A DNA stretch of 35,545 nt from Clostridiaceae bacterium (GCA_012523365.1 JAAYIQ010000150.1:1-35545), one strand, 5' to 3'; positions 25,618-33,153 are shown, counted from the stretch's first letter. The notes: generated from the letters alone by a model not told the origin. Program-made: numbers and translations.

Positions 25618-25640
25618 TGATTCCAAAGGAGTGTGTAGAA

Positions 25641-26381
25641 ATGGTTGAGAGAGTTGAGGACAATCCGGGAAGAGTGGAATTTCCTCCGACAGTTCTTCTT
25701 TACCCTCTTCCGGCAGTAATGGTTTCCTGTGCCGGTTCGGATATTGCGAAGACTAAGGATCGTCCGAATATCATCACGATTGCGTGGGCGGGAACGGTCT
25801 GCTCCGACCCGCCGATGCTCTCGATTTCCGTTCGAAAATCGCGACACTCACACCGGTTGATCTCCGAAACAGGCGAATTTGTTGTAAATTTAGTTGGGAA
25901 GAATTTGGCCCGTGCCTGTGATTATTGCGGGGTCAAGTCCGGTGCTGACGAAGACAAGTTTGCGTCATGCGACTTAAATGCAATTCCGGCGATCGGTCTC
26001 AACATTGCTCCCGCGATTAAACAGACCCCGTTGTATTTGTCATGCGTCGTTCGTCAAGTTCTTGAGTTGGGGTCTCACGACATGTTCATTGCGGAAATTG
26101 TGTCCGTATCCGCTCAGCAAAGCCTGATTGATGAACGAGGTAAAATTTGTCTGGAGCGTGCGGAACTTGTTTCGTATGTACATGGAGATTATTATTCTTT
26201 GGGCGAAATGTTCGGGTTTTTCGGTTTTTCCGTCGCATCGCAGGATAAACTGGCAAAACGAATGAGGGGAAAGGTCGGAATCGCGCCCGCAAAACACACA
26301 AAGAAAAAGGAGCAGAATTCGAAGCCACAGAATAACATTAAAACCAAAAGAGCCGCCCCCGATCGCCCGAAAAGCGATTGA
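25641..26381 (+). CDS. Flavin reductase-like FMN-binding protein
   Basis: 246 residues from the ATG at 25641, which has AAAGGAGTG at a good distance; an earlier ATG at 25617 overlaps the previous stop but has no site. The flavin reductase-like (DIM6/NtaB type) fold is visible: NIITIAWAGTVCSDPPMLSISVRKSRHSHRLI (split by loops), GEFVVNLVGKNLARACDYCG, and SHDMFIAEIVSV. It probably binds FMN and reduces it or another acceptor with NAD(P)H. The C-terminal ~35 residues are a Lys-rich tail (KHTKKKEQNSKPQ) that overlaps the bidirectional terminator shared with pfp. Function beyond flavin binding is unknown. Confidence 0.82.
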   Translation: MVERVEDNPGRVEFPPTVLLYPLPAVMVSCAGSDIAKTKDRPNIITIAWAGTVCSDPPMLSISVRKSRHSHRLISETGEFVVNLVGKNLARACDYCGVKSGADEDKFASCDLNAIPAIGLNIAPAIKQTPLYLSCVVRQVLELGSHDMFIAEIVSVSAQQSLIDERGKICLERAELVSYVHGDYYSLGEMFGFFGFSVASQDKLAKRMRGKVGIAPAKHTKKKEQNSKPQNNIKTKRAAPDRPKSD

Positions 26382-26389
26382 GGCAGCTC
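26350..26389. terminator. Bidirectional terminator between flavin reductase gene and pfp
   Basis: Imperfect hairpin: GAGC/GCTC, GCC/GGC and ATCGC/GCGAT with small internal loops and a 7-base loop. On the minus strand it is followed by TTTTGGTTTT; on the plus strand by a weaker CTTTGATT. It serves pfp best and lies inside the 3' coding end of the flavin reductase gene. Confidence 0.6.
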
Positions 26390-26413
26390 CTTTGATTCCT
26401 GTTTGTGTTATCC

Positions 26414-27658
26414 TCAGACCAATACCTTCTTCAAATTCGCAAAACGGGGTAAACCATCAACGATTTGCTGCTTGGTTTCATTCTGAATGAGCGGAAGGGC
26501 ATAGTCGACAAAATCCTCGGTTACGAAGTTACCTGCTGCGTTGATCCAATCGCGCGGTACTTTTTTCTCGGTGTTGGCTACATCGTTCAGAGGAATCAGC
26601 TCAATATCACACTTGTATTCTTTTCCGGGTGCACGTTCGAATCCGATCATATAATCGGTCAGACCTTCGATCGCTTTGATTACGGCTGTTTGGCCGGCCA
26701 GGAAGGATTCGTCAATATCAGTCTGAGATGCACAGTGAGAAGCACACCTTTGCATCAGAGAAAGCTCAATGCCGCGCACCTTTGCTCCGGTTTCTTTCTT
26801 CAAGATATCAGCAAGAACGACTGCGGTCCCTCCGAGCTGTTTGTGCCCAAAGGAGTCTACGGAAACATCGTCGCCGGCTACTAGTTCCGGAATAAACAGT
26901 CCATCTTTGGTTTGTACTCCCTCAGATACCGCGATAATAACTTTCTTGTTCTTTTCATAAATACGGGTGACATCCGTGATCATTTCGTTGATGTCAAAAG
27001 GTACCTCGGGAAGATAGATAAGATCGGGTCCGCATCCCTTTTCGCAAGCAAGTCGTGTCGCGGCGGTCAACCAGCCGGCGTGACGTCCCATGATTTCGAT
27101 CACGCAGATCATCCCGGTATCGTACACTCTTGCATCGAGGAAAACTTCCATCGTAGTCGTCGCAATATATTTAGCGGCCGAGGCGAATCCGGGACAATGA
27201 TCGGTTCCGAAAAGATCGTTATCAATCGTCTTCGGTACGCCCATTACGCGGCATTCGTAACCGGATTTCTGGAGAAATTTGGATATCTTATTGCATGTGT
27301 CCATTGAATCGTTTCCTCCGTTATAAAGAAAATAACGGATGTTGTATTTGCGGAAAACTTCCAAGAGACGCTGATAATCGGTGTCGTCCTTGTTTACGTC
27401 GGCAAGTTTATATCTGCAGGAACCGAGGCTGGATGAAGGAGTGTACTTGAGCATTTCCAACTCTTCGGGATCTTCTTGACCTATATCGTAGAATTTTTCA
27501 TTCAAAATTCCGACGATGCCGTTTGCCGCACCGTAGACCTTTTCGATCACGTCACTGTGTTTCAATGCTTCAATGAATACACCGGCAGCGGAAGCGTTGA
27601 TCACGGATGTGGGGCCGCCGGATTGCCCGAACATAAGGTTTCCTTTGAGTGTAGTCAT
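26414..27658 (-). CDS. pfp: Pyrophosphate-dependent 6-phosphofructokinase
   Basis: 414 residues from the ATG at 27658, with AAAGGAGG just upstream; the open frame runs 43 codons further but has no site. Phosphorylates fructose-6-phosphate, reversibly, using PPi. Seen: GQSGGPTSVIN at residues 11-21, YNGGNDSMDT at 112-121 with Asp where ATP-type enzymes have Gly, PKTIDND at 142-148 with the Lys typical of PPi users, IMGRHAGWLTAA, and the C-terminal ELSLMQRCASH substrate block. The Asp and Lys pair is the accepted PPi-specificity marker. It is monocistronic and divergent from the GGDEF gene. Confidence 0.92.
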   Translation of the reverse strand: MTTLKGNLMFGQSGGPTSVINASAAGVFIEALKHSDVIEKVYGAANGIVGILNEKFYDIGQEDPEELEMLKYTPSSSLGSCRYKLADVNKDDTDYQRLLEVFRKYNIRYFLYNGGNDSMDTCNKISKFLQKSGYECRVMGVPKTIDNDLFGTDHCPGFASAAKYIATTTMEVFLDARVYDTGMICVIEIMGRHAGWLTAATRLACEKGCGPDLIYLPEVPFDINEMITDVTRIYEKNKKVIIAVSEGVQTKDGLFIPELVAGDDVSVDSFGHKQLGGTAVVLADILKKETGAKVRGIELSLMQRCASHCASQTDIDESFLAGQTAVIKAIEGLTDYMIGFERAPGKEYKCDIELIPLNDVANTEKKVPRDWINAAGNFVTEDFVDYALPLIQNETKQQIVDGLPRFANLKKVLV

Positions 27659-27731
27659 GATGAGTGTCCTCCTTTTGGATTCGGTTGAAGTAGCCGGGAC
27701 AAATCCTTGCACGGCAGTATGAACCGGGAAA

Positions 27732-27740
27732 ATAATACCA
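27732..27740 (-). promoter_or_regulatory. Extended -10 promoter for pfp
   Basis: On the minus strand the sequence reads TGGTATTAT, an extended -10, 74 bases upstream of the pfp start. No clear -35. Confidence 0.45.
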
Positions 27741-27839
27741 TGATTTACTCTGAATTGTACAGGCAGGCACGGGAAAAAGAGTGGCAAAAAAAAATAACGT
27801 AATCATTTACACATTATTTTATATTTATAAATGATCGAG

Positions 27840-27848
27840 TGCTATAAT
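27840..27848 (+). promoter_or_regulatory. Extended -10 promoter for the GGDEF gene
   Basis: TGCTATAAT, identical to the element at 22960, 36 bases before the coding start. The stretch upstream is very AT-rich (27784-27832). Confidence 0.6.
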
Positions 27849-27883
27849 TTCTCTAAGATACAAAAAATGAGTTGTAGGTGTCA

Positions 27884-29059
27884 ATGAAGAACCGTACTTC
27901 CAAAATGATTAGTGATATCGGCTCACTGGACGCACGTGTATTCTTGTGGAAAGTGGCTCGTTATCTGTTTGTTTTCGTTTTCATTTTTTCGATTATTGCC
28001 GGATTACTCGTGTATTTTGTCGTATCGTTCGCGATGGGCTTTTCGCCTTTTTCTTCATGGGGAGAGATGAATAATTTCCATATTCAATTTGCCGTTTCCC
28101 TGGCCTTGGGAATGGTATTGTTCTCTGTTCTTCTGACATTGATGCTGATCGAGATATACCAGAAAGTGATTTATTACCCCATTCGGGAACTGTTAAATGA
28201 GTTCAATATTTTCTCTCATAAGAATCGTATTATTTCCCGCAACAAGAAGGATGTCTCTACGCATGAACTCGGAATATTCAAAGTTTTCACTCCTCAGGAC
28301 AACTGGACAGAGGCGGTAAGGAACGCTGTTAATCACGTCAGCGAAGATTTATATACAGACGAGTTGACGCAATGTATGAATCGTAAGTACCTGTCCGATA
28401 TCGTTCCGGAACTACTCAGAACATATATTTTATGCTCGGTCAGTGATCAGAACATGCCCAAGACGAACGCTTCAGCCTGTTGCGGAATCTATTTGATCGA
28501 TATCGATTTTTTCAAATCTATAAACGATGAATTCGGACATCTATGTGGTGATGAGGTTCTGAAAGAGGTTGGGGCTACTTTGATGAAGTGTGTCTCTGAC
28601 CGCGGATTTGTGATCCGAAACGGAGGAGAAGAGTTCCTTGTGTTTATCAGCCAATCATACCCGATGGATTACGCCGCTCATGCTGAAACTCTTCGAAAAA
28701 CTTTCGCTGAATCGGTTCGAGTTCCCGCTGATGCCAACCATCCCGAGCGAAATGTAACATGCAGTATCGGCTTTACTCCTTATCCATTGTTTGATGGTCC
28801 GAACCGCGATTTGTCGCTTCAGGAGCATGTCGACATTGCGGACCAAGCCATGTATATCGCGAAGGGCGGAGGACGAAACACTTGGCGAGGCATCGAACCG
28901 ATTCGTATGCCGGGCGATGCAAAGGAATTGGAGATGGCGCTCTCTTCGTTGGAATACGGAATAAGCAGAGGTTACTATAAAATTGTCAAACCCGAAGAGA
29001 AACAATTGTTTAAAGAGCTCCATCGTCCCGGCAATTATTTCATTCGGGGTAACGGTTGA
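27884..29059 (+). CDS. Membrane GGDEF-domain diguanylate cyclase
   Basis: 391 residues from the ATG at 27884 (a GTG two codons upstream is possible). Two membrane helices, at about residues 25-50 and 65-95, followed by a ~60-residue linker and a GGDEF domain at about residues 155-330. Domain hallmarks: DELTQCMNRKYL, IYLIDIDFFKSINDEFGHLCGDEVL, and the active-site GGEEF at 247-251 in RNGGEEFLVF, then ITCSIGFT-like NVTCSIGFT and ADQAMYIAKGGGRN. This predicts c-di-GMP synthesis. The RxxD inhibitory site expected nine residues before GGEEF is absent (SDRG there). A 50-residue C-terminal tail is unassigned. No EAL or PilZ gene is nearby. Confidence 0.9.
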   Translation: MKNRTSKMISDIGSLDARVFLWKVARYLFVFVFIFSIIAGLLVYFVVSFAMGFSPFSSWGEMNNFHIQFAVSLALGMVLFSVLLTLMLIEIYQKVIYYPIRELLNEFNIFSHKNRIISRNKKDVSTHELGIFKVFTPQDNWTEAVRNAVNHVSEDLYTDELTQCMNRKYLSDIVPELLRTYILCSVSDQNMPKTNASACCGIYLIDIDFFKSINDEFGHLCGDEVLKEVGATLMKCVSDRGFVIRNGGEEFLVFISQSYPMDYAAHAETLRKTFAESVRVPADANHPERNVTCSIGFTPYPLFDGPNRDLSLQEHVDIADQAMYIAKGGGRNTWRGIEPIRMPGDAKELEMALSSLEYGISRGYYKIVKPEEKQLFKELHRPGNYFIRGNG

Positions 29060-29094
29060 TTTGCGTTCAAACACTCACGCTTAATAATATCGTG

Positions 29095-29123
29095 TTTACA
29101 TCCTTATCGCGTTGTGGTAAACT
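29095..29123 (+). promoter_or_regulatory. Promoter for rpsO
   Basis: TTTACA at 29095-29100, a 17-base spacer and TAAACT at 29118-29123 preceded by TGG (extended -10). Transcription would start near 29130. Confidence 0.65.
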
Positions 29124-29128
29124 TCCTT

Positions 29129-29180
29129 GATGTCAGCCGATAGCACGGTTTCCGGACAGTCCGACCGGTTACTGAGCATC
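29129..29180 (+). promoter_or_regulatory. Structured rpsO leader, possible S15 autoregulatory element
   Basis: Between the promoter and the rpsO ribosome binding site the RNA can form GATG/CATC, CAG/CTG inside it, then a hairpin CGGT-CGGA/TCCG-ACCG with a TTC bulge and CAG loop. Similar compact junctions bind S15 in other bacteria. The fold is hand-drawn and the class is not certain. Confidence 0.4.
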
Positions 29181-29198
29181 AGGAATAAGGAGGAAGAT

Positions 29199-29459
29199 AT
29201 GGGCATTAACAAAGCAGAAATCATCAAAGAGTATGGCCTTAAGGAAGGCGACACGGGGTCACCCGAGGTTCAGATTGCTATTTTAACGGCTCGAATTAAC
29301 CATTTGACGGGCCACTTGAAAGAGCATGCGAACGATCATCACTCAAGACGCGGCCTTTTGATGATGGTCGGTCAGAGAAGAGGTCTTCTGGATTACCTGA
29401 TGAAGATTGATGTGGAGCGTTATCGTTCCATAATCGCCAGATTAGGTATCAGAAAATAG
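29199..29459 (+). CDS. rpsO: 30S ribosomal protein S15
   Basis: 86 residues, exactly as expected of bacterial S15, which binds the 16S rRNA central domain early in assembly. The ATG at 29199 has AAGGAGG 5 to 6 bases upstream; a 24-codon upstream extension in the same frame is the leader, not protein. Seen: [43 protein letters not shown] with the conserved [11 protein letters not shown] block, and [16 protein letters not shown]. Followed by a strong terminator and then pnp, the usual rpsO-pnp order. Confidence 0.98.
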   Translation: MGINKAEIIKEYGLKEGDTGSPEVQIAILTARINHLTGHLKEHANDHHSRRGLLMMVGQRRGLLDYLMKIDVERYRSIIARLGIRK

Positions 29460-29473
29460 TTTTTGCTTATGAG

Positions 29474-29498
29474 GGCGGGCAGAAATGCCCGCCTTTTT
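29474..29498 (+). terminator. Intrinsic terminator of rpsO
   Basis: GGCGGGC/GCCCGCC 7-bp perfect stem, 6-base loop AGAAAT and five T. Confidence 0.9.
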
Positions 29499-29521
29499 AA
29501 GAATATAGGTCTGAATTGAGT

Positions 29522-29527
29522 TATAAT
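29522..29527 (+). promoter_or_regulatory. Possible -10 box of the pnp promoter
   Basis: Consensus TATAAT with no good -35 at 16-18 bases and no extended -10. It lies between the rpsO terminator and the pnp leader hairpin, the place a pnp promoter is needed. Confidence 0.4.
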
Positions 29528-29554
29528 AATCTCAGTTCATTGCATGCCGTTAAC

Positions 29555-29621
29555 CCGGGTAGTAGAGGGTAGGTTGATGATTTGACCGTGTCAAAGCATG
29601 AATCTACAAGCTACCACCCGG
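29555..29621 (+). promoter_or_regulatory. Long leader hairpin upstream of pnp
   Basis: A nearly continuous stem folds the pnp 5' untranslated region: CCGGGT/ACCCGG, GTAG/CTAC, GTAG/CTAC, TTGATG/CATGAA with one mismatch, and TTTGAC/GTCAAA around a CGT loop, broken only by small internal loops. In E. coli a comparable pnp leader hairpin is cut by RNase III and then degraded by PNPase for autoregulation. The CCCGGG at 29554-29559 is also complementary to CCCGGG at 29635-29640, which overlaps the ribosome binding site, giving an alternative pairing. Confidence 0.7.
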
Positions 29622-29649
29622 ACGGCTCATTATTCCCGGGAGGTTTTTT

Positions 29650-31974
29650 ATGGAAAGAAAGTTTGAATTTGAGTTTGCCGGCAGACAACTAACAGTCGAA
29701 ATCGGCAAGTTGGCACAGTTTGCCAATGGGTCATGTCTGGTACGTTACGGTGAAACAGCTATCTTGTCGACGGCAACCGCTTCCAATTCTCCGAGAGACG
29801 GAATCGATTATTTTCCGCTTTCCGTCGATTATGAGGAGAAGCAATACGCAGCCGGAAAAATACCCGGAGGGTTTATTAAGCGAGAGGGCAGACCTTCTGA
29901 GAAGGCGATTCTGACATCACGCGTAATTGACCGTCCGATGCGTCCTCTTTTCCCGAAAGATCTGCGAAATGATGTTTCCGTTTCGAATTTGGTTCTTTCG
30001 GTAGATCAGGATTGCTCACCCGAAATTGTTGCGATGATCGGTTCGTCAATCGCAGTCTCTATATCCGATATTCCGTGGGACGGCCCTATCGGCGGAGTGA
30101 TTCTGGGACTCATCGGTGATGAGGTCATTGTCAACCCCACCGAAGAACAACGTCAACAGAGCAGGATGTATGTTACCTTGGCCGGAACCGAAAGCAAAAT
30201 TTGCATGATCGAGGCCGGTGCTAATGAAGTCCAGGATGAAATTATGCTTGAGGCGATCCGTATTGGTCATGAATCGATAAAGGGATTGGTCCGCTTTATT
30301 TCCGGTATCGCTTCCGAAATCGGAAAAGCGAAGTTCAGTTATGAGTCCTGCGATGTTCCTGAAGAGGCCTTTGCCTTAATTAAGGAGTATGCGTGGGAAG
30401 ATATGCGAAATGCTGTCCTGTCCGATGATAAAAGTGTTCGCGACGGACAAGTTGCGGAGTTGACAGAGAAAGTTCGCGCCTATCTTTCCGAAAATAACGA
30501 AGATTATCTCAAGTATCTCGGTGACGCGATATACAAACTCGAAAAGAAGGTGGTTCGACACTACCTTTTCAGTGAGCATGTTCGTGTGGACGGCAGAGAC
30601 CTCTTCAGTATTCGTCCCCTTTCCTGCGAAGTAGGATTGCTTCCGAGAGTTCACGGTTCGGGACTTTTCCAAAGAGGGCAAACACAGGTTCTTACAACTT
30701 GCACACTTGCTCCGTTGTCGATGTCGCAAACCTTGGACGGTCTAGACAGCGAAGACAGCAAGCGCTATATGCATCATTATAACTTCCCTGGATATTCCGT
30801 CGGAGAAGCCAAACCGTCCAGATCGCCCGGAAGACGTGAAATCGGACACGGTGCTCTTGCAGAAAAGTCATTGATCCCGGTTTTGCCTTCTGAAGATGAT
30901 TTTCCTTATGCGATTCGTACTGTTTCGGAAATTCTGATGTCGAACGGATCGACGTCTCAAGGATCCGTCTGTGCAAGCACGTTAGCACTGATGGATGCAG
31001 GCGTACCGATCAAACGCCCGGTTGCGGGAATTTCCACCGGATTGATTGTTAACGAAGAAGACGACAAAGATTTTCTGGTCTTCATGGACATTCAGGGGAT
31101 CGAGGATTTCTTCGGAGATATGGATTTTAAGGTTGCCGGAACAACGGAGGGTATCACCTCGATTCAGGTGGATATTAAGGTCGACGGTCTGAGTCTGGAC
31201 ATCATCGCACAGGCTTTTGAGATGACCCGTAAAGGTCGTCTTCAAATAATCAATGACATTCTCCTTCCGTGTATGCCCGAGCCGAGAGCGGAACTCTCCA
31301 AGTACGCGCCCAGAATCATTACAATTCAAATTCCCGTTGATAAAATCAGGGAAGTGATCGGGTCCGGCGGAAAGGTCATCAATAAGATCATCGCCGATAC
31401 CGGTGCTCAAATCGACATCGAAGATGACGGAAGGATATACATAGCGACTCCGGACGCCGAGAAAGCACAACGTGCTTTGTCGATCATCAACGGCATCGTA
31501 AACGACCCCGAGCCCGGAGCTGTTTATGACGGTGTTGTCACCCGGCTGATGGCATTTGGTGCGTTTGTGGAATTCCTGCCCGGTAAGGAAGGATTGGTCC
31601 ATATCTCAAAGATGGCATGGCAACGCGTCGAAAAGGTTGAGGACGTTGTTAAAGAAGGCGATGTGGTCAAGGTTAAGGTTCTCGAGATCGATAATCAGGG
31701 TAGGATCAACCTTTCCATGAGAGATTGTACTGATAAGCCCGAAGGTTATACCGAATCCGCGGAACCCACCAGAAGAGACGGAGGAGATCGTTTCAAAAGG
31801 GAGCGCAGAGGCTCCTCCGATGAACGCAGAGACAGACCGGAACGGTTTGACCGCAGACCCGATCGAGGAGAAGGAGGATCTGATTTCCCTAATCGCAACA
31901 TCAGAAAACAACCCGATTCTCCTGCCGGTTCGGATGAAACTCCGAGGCCCGGATCCAGAAGCAGAGAATTTTAG
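29650..31974 (+). CDS. pnp: Polyribonucleotide nucleotidyltransferase (PNPase)
   Basis: 774 residues; phosphorolytic 3'-to-5' exoribonuclease, usually a trimer. Domains: first RNase PH (VRYGETAILSTATAS, then YEEKQYAAGKIPGGFIKREG with the family GGFxKREGRP block), an all-helical domain, second RNase PH (RTQVLTTCTLAPL-like RGQTQVLTTCTL, and FPYAIRTVSEILMSNGSTSQGSVCAS), KH domain (IREVIGSGGKVINKI) and S1 domain (GAVYDGVVTRLMAFGAFVEFLPGKEGLVHIS). The C-terminal ~65 residues are an Arg/Asp/Gly-rich, disordered-looking tail. Start ATG with GGGAGG upstream. Expression is probably controlled through the leader hairpin. Confidence 0.98.
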   Translation: MERKFEFEFAGRQLTVEIGKLAQFANGSCLVRYGETAILSTATASNSPRDGIDYFPLSVDYEEKQYAAGKIPGGFIKREGRPSEKAILTSRVIDRPMRPLFPKDLRNDVSVSNLVLSVDQDCSPEIVAMIGSSIAVSISDIPWDGPIGGVILGLIGDEVIVNPTEEQRQQSRMYVTLAGTESKICMIEAGANEVQDEIMLEAIRIGHESIKGLVRFISGIASEIGKAKFSYESCDVPEEAFALIKEYAWEDMRNAVLSDDKSVRDGQVAELTEKVRAYLSENNEDYLKYLGDAIYKLEKKVVRHYLFSEHVRVDGRDLFSIRPLSCEVGLLPRVHGSGLFQRGQTQVLTTCTLAPLSMSQTLDGLDSEDSKRYMHHYNFPGYSVGEAKPSRSPGRREIGHGALAEKSLIPVLPSEDDFPYAIRTVSEILMSNGSTSQGSVCASTLALMDAGVPIKRPVAGISTGLIVNEEDDKDFLVFMDIQGIEDFFGDMDFKVAGTTEGITSIQVDIKVDGLSLDIIAQAFEMTRKGRLQIINDILLPCMPEPRAELSKYAPRIITIQIPVDKIREVIGSGGKVINKIIADTGAQIDIEDDGRIYIATPDAEKAQRALSIINGIVNDPEPGAVYDGVVTRLMAFGAFVEFLPGKEGLVHISKMAWQRVEKVEDVVKEGDVVKVKVLEIDNQGRINLSMRDCTDKPEGYTESAEPTRRDGGDRFKRERRGSSDERRDRPERFDRRPDRGEGGSDFPNRNIRKQPDSPAGSDETPRPGSRSREF

Positions 31975-31994
31975 ACGTCGGATATAATTTCTAC

Positions 31995-32025
31995 GACCGC
32001 CTCAGAAATGGGGCGGTTGTTCTTT
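31995..32025 (+). terminator. Intrinsic terminator of pnp
   Basis: ACCGCC/GGCGGT stem extended by a T-G and a C-G pair, loop around AGAAAT, followed by TTGTTCTTTT. Confidence 0.75.
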
Positions 32026-32038
32026 TATCGAAAAGGAA

Positions 32039-32067
32039 AACACCGGCAGAACGAATCTGCCGGTGTT
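32039..32067 (-). terminator. Intrinsic terminator of tRNA-Pro
   Basis: Perfect 12-bp stem AACACCGGCAGA/TCTGCCGGTGTT with a 5-base loop. On the minus strand it begins 2 bases after the tRNA CCA and is followed by TTTTCCTTTT. Confidence 0.85.
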
Positions 32068-32068
32068 C

Positions 32069-32145
32069 TGGTCGGAGTGACCTGACTTGAACAGGCGACC
32101 TCTTGCACCCCAAGCAAGCACTCTAGCCAACTGAGCTACACCCCG
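32069..32145 (-). tRNA. tRNA-Pro (anticodon GGG)
   Basis: 77 bases on the minus strand. Acceptor CGGGGTG/CACTCCG with one G-T pair, D stem GCTC/GAGT, anticodon stem CTTGC/GCAAG around TTGGGGT with anticodon GGG (codons CCC and CCU), T stem GCCTG/CAGGT around TTCAAGT, discriminator A and encoded CCA. The flanking GT and AC could extend the acceptor but would break the standard lengths. Confidence 0.95.
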
Positions 32146-32156
32146 ACGCCTTTACA

Positions 32157-32184
32157 ATTTTATCATACGAATGTCGCATGTCAA
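32157..32184 (-). promoter_or_regulatory. Promoter of tRNA-Pro
   Basis: On the minus strand TTGACA (32184-32179), a 16-base spacer and TAAAAT (32162-32157) preceded by TGA, 11 bases before the tRNA 5' end. It therefore lies very close to the gene, but the match is good. Confidence 0.7.
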
Positions 32185-32240
32185 TTGATTCGATTTATTC
32201 TTTATTTGCATTGAAACAGATCATAATTCTTTGGGTGAAG

Positions 32241-32269
32241 TTGTCGTTAGAATAATTTCATGCTATCAT
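32241..32269 (+). promoter_or_regulatory. Promoter of the zinc-ribbon membrane protein
   Basis: TTGTCG at 32241-32246, a 17-base spacer and TATCAT at 32264-32269 preceded by TGC (extended -10). Coding starts 46 bases later. Confidence 0.6.
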
Positions 32270-32314
32270 GAAAACCAGATCTTTATTAAAGATTTCGAAA
32301 ATACGGAGGTGTGA

Positions 32315-33001
32315 ATGTTTTGTTCTGATTGCGGAAAAGAGATTCCGGATAGTTCCGTTCAGTGCCCTGAATGCGGGAAGAAGTTTGTGGAGGAAGTGGT
32401 GCCGGCTGTAGAGAAGACGGAAACACCGAAATCATCCGCCGACGTTAATGTGGGGGCGTTTTTGTCTGAATTCTTCAAGAATCCGATCGACGCCATCATG
32501 AATCGTTCCGCAGATTCTTATTGGTTGTGGGGATTAATTTCTCTCGGCGCATTTGCGATCGTGTATTTCTTACGCTTTGCCTTTGATGATGAGGTGGGTG
32601 GAGGAAGTGGATTCGCCTTGATGTTTGCACTTTTGTGCGGAATGGCAGGCTTGATTTTCTCGTTCTTCCTTCTTCAATCAGCATTTAAGTTGGAGAAGAA
32701 AAGCCTCCCTTCAATCATTGCCGTTGTTGGTCTTTCAATGATTCCCGCCGTGCCCGTTATCGTTATCGCAAGCATATTCGACTTTCTTTTCCTGTCTGAT
32801 ATATCCTTCATGTCGATATTTCTCATGCCGATGATTGGTTTTGTATATCTGTTTTCCGGAATTATTTTATCTTTTTTCTATCTTGAAAAAGATGAAAGCG
32901 GTTACATGAAGAGCACGATGCTTGTTGTCACTTCATTTGCAATCTCCGTATTCATCACATCCTTGTTCGGAGCTTTTGTTTGGAACAATCTGTTCCTATA
33001 G
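32315..33001 (+). CDS. Zinc-ribbon integral membrane protein, unknown role
   Basis: 228 residues. Begins with a zinc ribbon, Cys3-x2-Cys6 and Cys17-x2-Cys20 (MFCSDCGKEIP, VQCPECGKKF), then an acidic linker with EKTETPKSS, and five or so membrane helices from residue 70 to the end. The layout matches the widespread zinc-ribbon plus polytopic membrane proteins of Clostridia (YIP1-like), whose function is unknown. The ATG has ACGGAGGTG upstream. It is monocistronic, with its own promoter and terminator. Confidence 0.82.
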   Translation: MFCSDCGKEIPDSSVQCPECGKKFVEEVVPAVEKTETPKSSADVNVGAFLSEFFKNPIDAIMNRSADSYWLWGLISLGAFAIVYFLRFAFDDEVGGGSGFALMFALLCGMAGLIFSFFLLQSAFKLEKKSLPSIIAVVGLSMIPAVPVIVIASIFDFLFLSDISFMSIFLMPMIGFVYLFSGIILSFFYLEKDESGYMKSTMLVVTSFAISVFITSLFGAFVWNNLFL

Positions 33002-33026
33002 TGATTATTTCTTCATTCATTTAATG

Positions 33027-33054
33027 GGCTCCTTTGATAAGGAGCCTTTTTTTT
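33027..33054 (+). terminator. Intrinsic terminator
   Basis: Perfect 8-bp stem GGCTCCTT/AAGGAGCC, 4-base loop, eight T. Ends the zinc-ribbon gene. Confidence 0.92.
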
Positions 33055-33153
33055 ACAACAGCGTAGTGTTGCGGCGTGTTCAATTGGATAGTAAGATATA
33101 TTTGTAATACTGCTTTTATTGAATCAATCTGCGTAAGAATTGGGAAATGGATA

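Noticed and set aside
25012-25626. 204-codon minus-strand frame opposite the MGMT fusion
   Set aside because: Opposite a gene with a clear PCHR active site; no motif and no start signals.
27659-27787. 43-codon N-terminal extension of pfp
   Set aside because: Not PFK-like in sequence, and AAAGGAGG sits directly before the ATG at 27658.
29127-29198. 24-codon N-terminal extension of S15
   Set aside because: S15 length is highly constant and this stretch holds the leader RNA and the ribosome binding site.
30982-31602. 206-codon minus-strand frame opposite pnp
   Set aside because: Lies inside the conserved PNPase core and shows no domain of its own.
32071-32147. tRNA-Pro with GTCGGGG as the acceptor 5' end
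   Set aside because: That makes the region before the D stem two bases too long and leaves no CCA; shifting by two gives standard lengths, discriminator A and an encoded CCA.
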